Position numbers and translations under genes: made by a program. The notes beneath the pieces are model-generated. The model was not told the origin of the DNA. It did not search any database and worked only from the letters and a program-made list of their open reading frames with translations. A stretch of DNA of 64,000 nt from Microbacter sp049976245 (GTDB lineage: Bacteria > Bacteroidota > Bacteroidia > Bacteroidales > Paludibacteraceae): NCBI GenBank assembly GCA_049976245.1, contig JBMFIQ010000012.1, forward strand, positions 1-64,000, given 5' to 3'. Below are positions 61,659 to 64,000 of this stretch, piece by piece; positions within the stretch are counted from its first letter, which is position 1; the number at the start of each line of letters is the position of its first letter.

Positions 61659-63695
61659 ATGAAAATTTCTCTTTTATATTTCGTCGTTTTTTTTATTTCT
61701 CCGCTTATTTTTTCTCAAAGCATTGATCCATGGAAAATTCAAGCAGATCATATTGACGCCAATCATTATTATGGAGTTACCGTGGCAAATGGTATGATTG
61801 GCATTGTATCTTCTCCCAATCCATTTGAAGTGAAAGATGTTGTATTGGCTGGAACTTATGATCTGTATGGAAGAGGAATGGTAAGTAATTTTCTACATAG
61901 TTTTAACTTACTGAATGCTTATTTGGAAATTGACGGGAACAGAATTGCCCCAAACAATGTTTCAAATTTTAGGCAAGTACTCGACATGCATCATGCCAAC
62001 TTTACAACGTCATTTGACTATGGTGACAAAGCGTCTGTTTCATATACTTATTATGCTTTAAGGCAATTACCTTTTACTGTCTTGATGAATGTTTCCATTT
62101 TAGCTAAAAAGGACATACAAATAACAGCGGCAAGTGTGATGGAAGCACCAGATGCGCTCAAAGATGTTCAAAACTATTACAACGAAATTGAAACGAACAA
62201 AGAGGTATTTCCACTCTTGATTTCTTCGGCGAAAAGTCCAACAGGGAGGTTATTGATGTGTGCATCCAACACTTTTTTATTCAATGAGATACCGGGACAT
62301 GAGCCAACCATCGTTCATGAGATGTGGGATAGCAATATGCATTTTATGAAGTTTTCAAAAAAATTGAAAGCCGGAGAGACATATCGTTTTGCTATTGCAG
62401 GATCCTCCATTACTTCTGCTCAAACGAATGATCCAATGAACGAAGTACAGCGTACGACAATCTATGCAAAATTAGAAGGGATCGATCGATTGATTGCAAA
62501 GCATGATCACACTTGGGATGATTTATGGCAAAGTGATATTAAAATTGATGGAGATGAACAAGCGCAGCAGGATGTGCATAGCATGTTGTATCATTTGTAT
62601 TCATTTGTTAGATCAGGGTCAGCTTTGAGTCTCTCTCCAATGGGACTTTCCGGTTTAGGTTACAATGGTCATGTGTTTTGGGATGCTGATATTTGGATGT
62701 TTCCTGTTCTGTTAGTGTTGCATCCTGAATTAGCTCAGAGCATGATTGAATATCGATTTAACAGGTTAGAGGCTGCAAGAAAAAATGCATTTTTACATGG
62801 TTACAAAGGGGCTATGTTTCCATGGGAAAGCGCAGATTCAGGCGATGAGGAAACACCTGTTTGGGCATTAAGTGGTCCCTTTGAGCAACATATTTCGGGA
62901 GATGTAGGTTTTGCTGCATGGAATTATTTTTGTGTAACACAGGATACAAGCTGGTTAAAAGAAAAGGGTTGGCCAATCTTAAAAGAGACAGCAGATTTTT
63001 GGCAAAGCAGGGTGGAAAGAAATTCTGCGGGACATTATGATATTAACAATGTGGTGGCTGCTGACGAGTGGGCTGAAAATGTTGACAATGATGCTTTCAC
63101 CAATGCAGTTGCCAAAAAAGTTTTGCAATGTGCAACAAAAGCAGCAAAGATTTTAAATATACAACCGGATCCTTATTGGATGGTCGTTGCAAACAATATT
63201 CCTATATTAAAAATGGCTGATGGAATCACCAAAGAATTTGCAACCTATCATGGAGAAAATATTAAACAAGCGGATGTCAATCTGTTGGCTTATCCCTTGT
63301 ATGAAATTACAGATCAACAACAAATCGAAAAGGATCTAATCTATTACAGTCAACGTGTTCCGGATCAAGGAACTCCAGCTATGACGCAGGCTATTTTTGC
63401 TTTGTTGTATGCCAGATTAGGCAATTCAAGCGAAGCATATCGTTGGTTTAAAGAGTCCTACGAACCAAATCTTGATCCTCCATTCAGGGTTATTGCCGAA
63501 ACAAAAGGTGGCACTAATCCTTATTTTGCAACCGGAGCCGGAGGTGTGTTACAAAGTGTCCTCATGGGGTTTGGTGGTTTAGAGATCACTTCAAAAGGGA
63601 TTGTTCAGGTGAAGTCAGTGCTTCCTCCTTTCTGGAAGAAATTAACAATTACTGGAGTTGGTATCAACAAAAATACCTATTCTGTTTCTAGGTAA
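61659..63695 (+). CDS. GH65-like glycoside hydrolase/phosphorylase with signal peptide
   Basis: A 678-residue enzyme with a signal peptide (ISLLYFVVFFISPLIFS, cleavage near residue 20). Residues ~25-270 form the N-terminal beta-sandwich. The (alpha/alpha)6 barrel of GH65 follows, with GYNGHVFWDADIWMFPVLL near 340-358 and HGYKGAMFPWESADSGDEE. ADEWAENVDNDAFTN carries the expected catalytic-acid Glu near residue 475. Most GH65 phosphorylases are cytoplasmic; an exported one more probably hydrolyses an alpha-glucoside. The ATG at 61659 is chosen because it begins the signal peptide. The substrate is unknown; the fructokinase and porter nearby suggest a glucosyl-fructose, by inference. Confidence 0.85.
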   Translation: MKISLLYFVVFFISPLIFSQSIDPWKIQADHIDANHYYGVTVANGMIGIVSSPNPFEVKDVVLAGTYDLYGRGMVSNFLHSFNLLNAYLEIDGNRIAPNNVSNFRQVLDMHHANFTTSFDYGDKASVSYTYYALRQLPFTVLMNVSILAKKDIQITAASVMEAPDALKDVQNYYNEIETNKEVFPLLISSAKSPTGRLLMCASNTFLFNEIPGHEPTIVHEMWDSNMHFMKFSKKLKAGETYRFAIAGSSITSAQTNDPMNEVQRTTIYAKLEGIDRLIAKHDHTWDDLWQSDIKIDGDEQAQQDVHSMLYHLYSFVRSGSALSLSPMGLSGLGYNGHVFWDADIWMFPVLLVLHPELAQSMIEYRFNRLEAARKNAFLHGYKGAMFPWESADSGDEETPVWALSGPFEQHISGDVGFAAWNYFCVTQDTSWLKEKGWPILKETADFWQSRVERNSAGHYDINNVVAADEWAENVDNDAFTNAVAKKVLQCATKAAKILNIQPDPYWMVVANNIPILKMADGITKEFATYHGENIKQADVNLLAYPLYEITDQQQIEKDLIYYSQRVPDQGTPAMTQAIFALLYARLGNSSEAYRWFKESYEPNLDPPFRVIAETKGGTNPYFATGAGGVLQSVLMGFGGLEITSKGIVQVKSVLPPFWKKLTITGVGINKNTYSVSR

Positions 63696-63872
63696 ATCAA
63701 TAAAAAGAAAACAATTTACACGAACATAAAACATAACTTTTATAAGGTTACGAAAAAGTGCATCTTCTTTTAGTATTACGTTTATGATTTGAAGTTTTAG
63801 TTAAACCTGGCGATAAGGAAAATTAATTCGTTAGGCCGTGTTAGAAAATGTTTATCAAAAAAATATCATTCA
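63696..63872. other. Intergenic gap before the last gene
   Basis: 177 AT-rich bases with no recognised promoter, hairpin or repeat copy. Confidence 0.4.
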
Positions 63873-64000
63873 ATGAAAACAATGCTTCTTTTTATTTCTG
63901 CACTGATATCAATCATATCAATGAAGGCTCAATCAACCGTTGAAGTTACCTCAAAGAATTCAACATCAGTGATTGTTGAAGGAAATGCCCGATTTTCCCT
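63873..64000 (+). CDS. Start of a secreted protein, cut by the window edge (possibly GH31)
   Basis: Forty-two codons are visible. A signal peptide (MLLFISALISIISMKAQS, cleavage near residue 20) is followed by VEVTSKNSTSVIVEGNARFS. The GNARFS stretch resembles the N-terminal beta-sandwich start of GH31 glycosidases, where a similar phrase precedes the first conserved strands. With so little sequence this is a guess. Its place after GH65 in PUL2 makes a glycosidase likely. Confidence 0.5.
   Translation, partial: MKTMLLFISALISIISMKAQSTVEVTSKNSTSVIVEGNARFS

Overview
The window comes from a member of the phylum Bacteroidota, most likely order Bacteroidales. The support is two SusC/SusD pairs, glycan-degrading lipoproteins, promoter elements of the TTG-N19/20-TAnnTTTG type, no obvious Shine-Dalgarno sequences, and families typical of the group: a PorE-like OmpA lipoprotein, DUF4954, a DUF3256-like protein, LptD, a TamB-like giant and a secreted tricorn protease. 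No rRNA, plasmid or phage region is seen. There is one assembly gap of 99 N at 23467-23565.

Layout. (1) 353-18672 is a polysaccharide utilisation locus (PUL1): an AraC-type regulator, SusC, SusD, a candidate glycan-binding lipoprotein, an SGNH/SASA esterase, a clan GH-A hydrolase, a GH31 enzyme with an alpha-xylosidase-like active site, a GH5 cellulase, a GH130 phosphorylase and a GPH sugar:cation symporter. Together they suggest capture of an acetylated beta-hemicellulose (glucomannan or xyloglucan type), depolymerisation outside the inner membrane, import of small oligosaccharides and phosphorolysis in the cytoplasm. (2) 19285-22623 is a tricorn protease. (3) 22681-23707 is an unusual tRNA locus: a GIY-YIG gene between 65-bp direct repeats that carry tRNA 3' ends, a complete tRNA-Pro(TGG), and a tandem array of 86-bp truncated tRNA copies that broke the assembly. 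(4) 23735-52419 is mostly housekeeping: HemW-like protein, PorE-like protein, DUF4954, ETF-QO with a fused EtfBA, LptD, DUF721, CCA transferase, GlmS, RarA, glucosaminidase, DUF3256, TamB, cyclophilin, ABC-F and GlyRS. (5) 52522-53504 is a graveyard of RHS, IS3 and IS110 fragments. (6) 53753 to the right edge is a second sugar locus (PUL2): MFS porter, PfkB kinase, SusC, SusD, a secreted GH65-like enzyme and the start of another secreted protein.

The most notable non-coding structure is a family of about ten dispersed repeats of about 95 bp. They lie between genes, in both orientations, from PUL1 to PUL2. One end carries ATGAAA, and in three cases (GH5, DUF721, cyclophilin) that ATG is the start codon of the downstream gene. 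The other highlights are the tRNA-fragment array with its GIY-YIG cassette, an inverted-repeat operator candidate in front of SusC, attenuator hairpins after both susD genes, and a possible small RNA inside PUL1. All functional assignments come from reading motifs. No database search was run.
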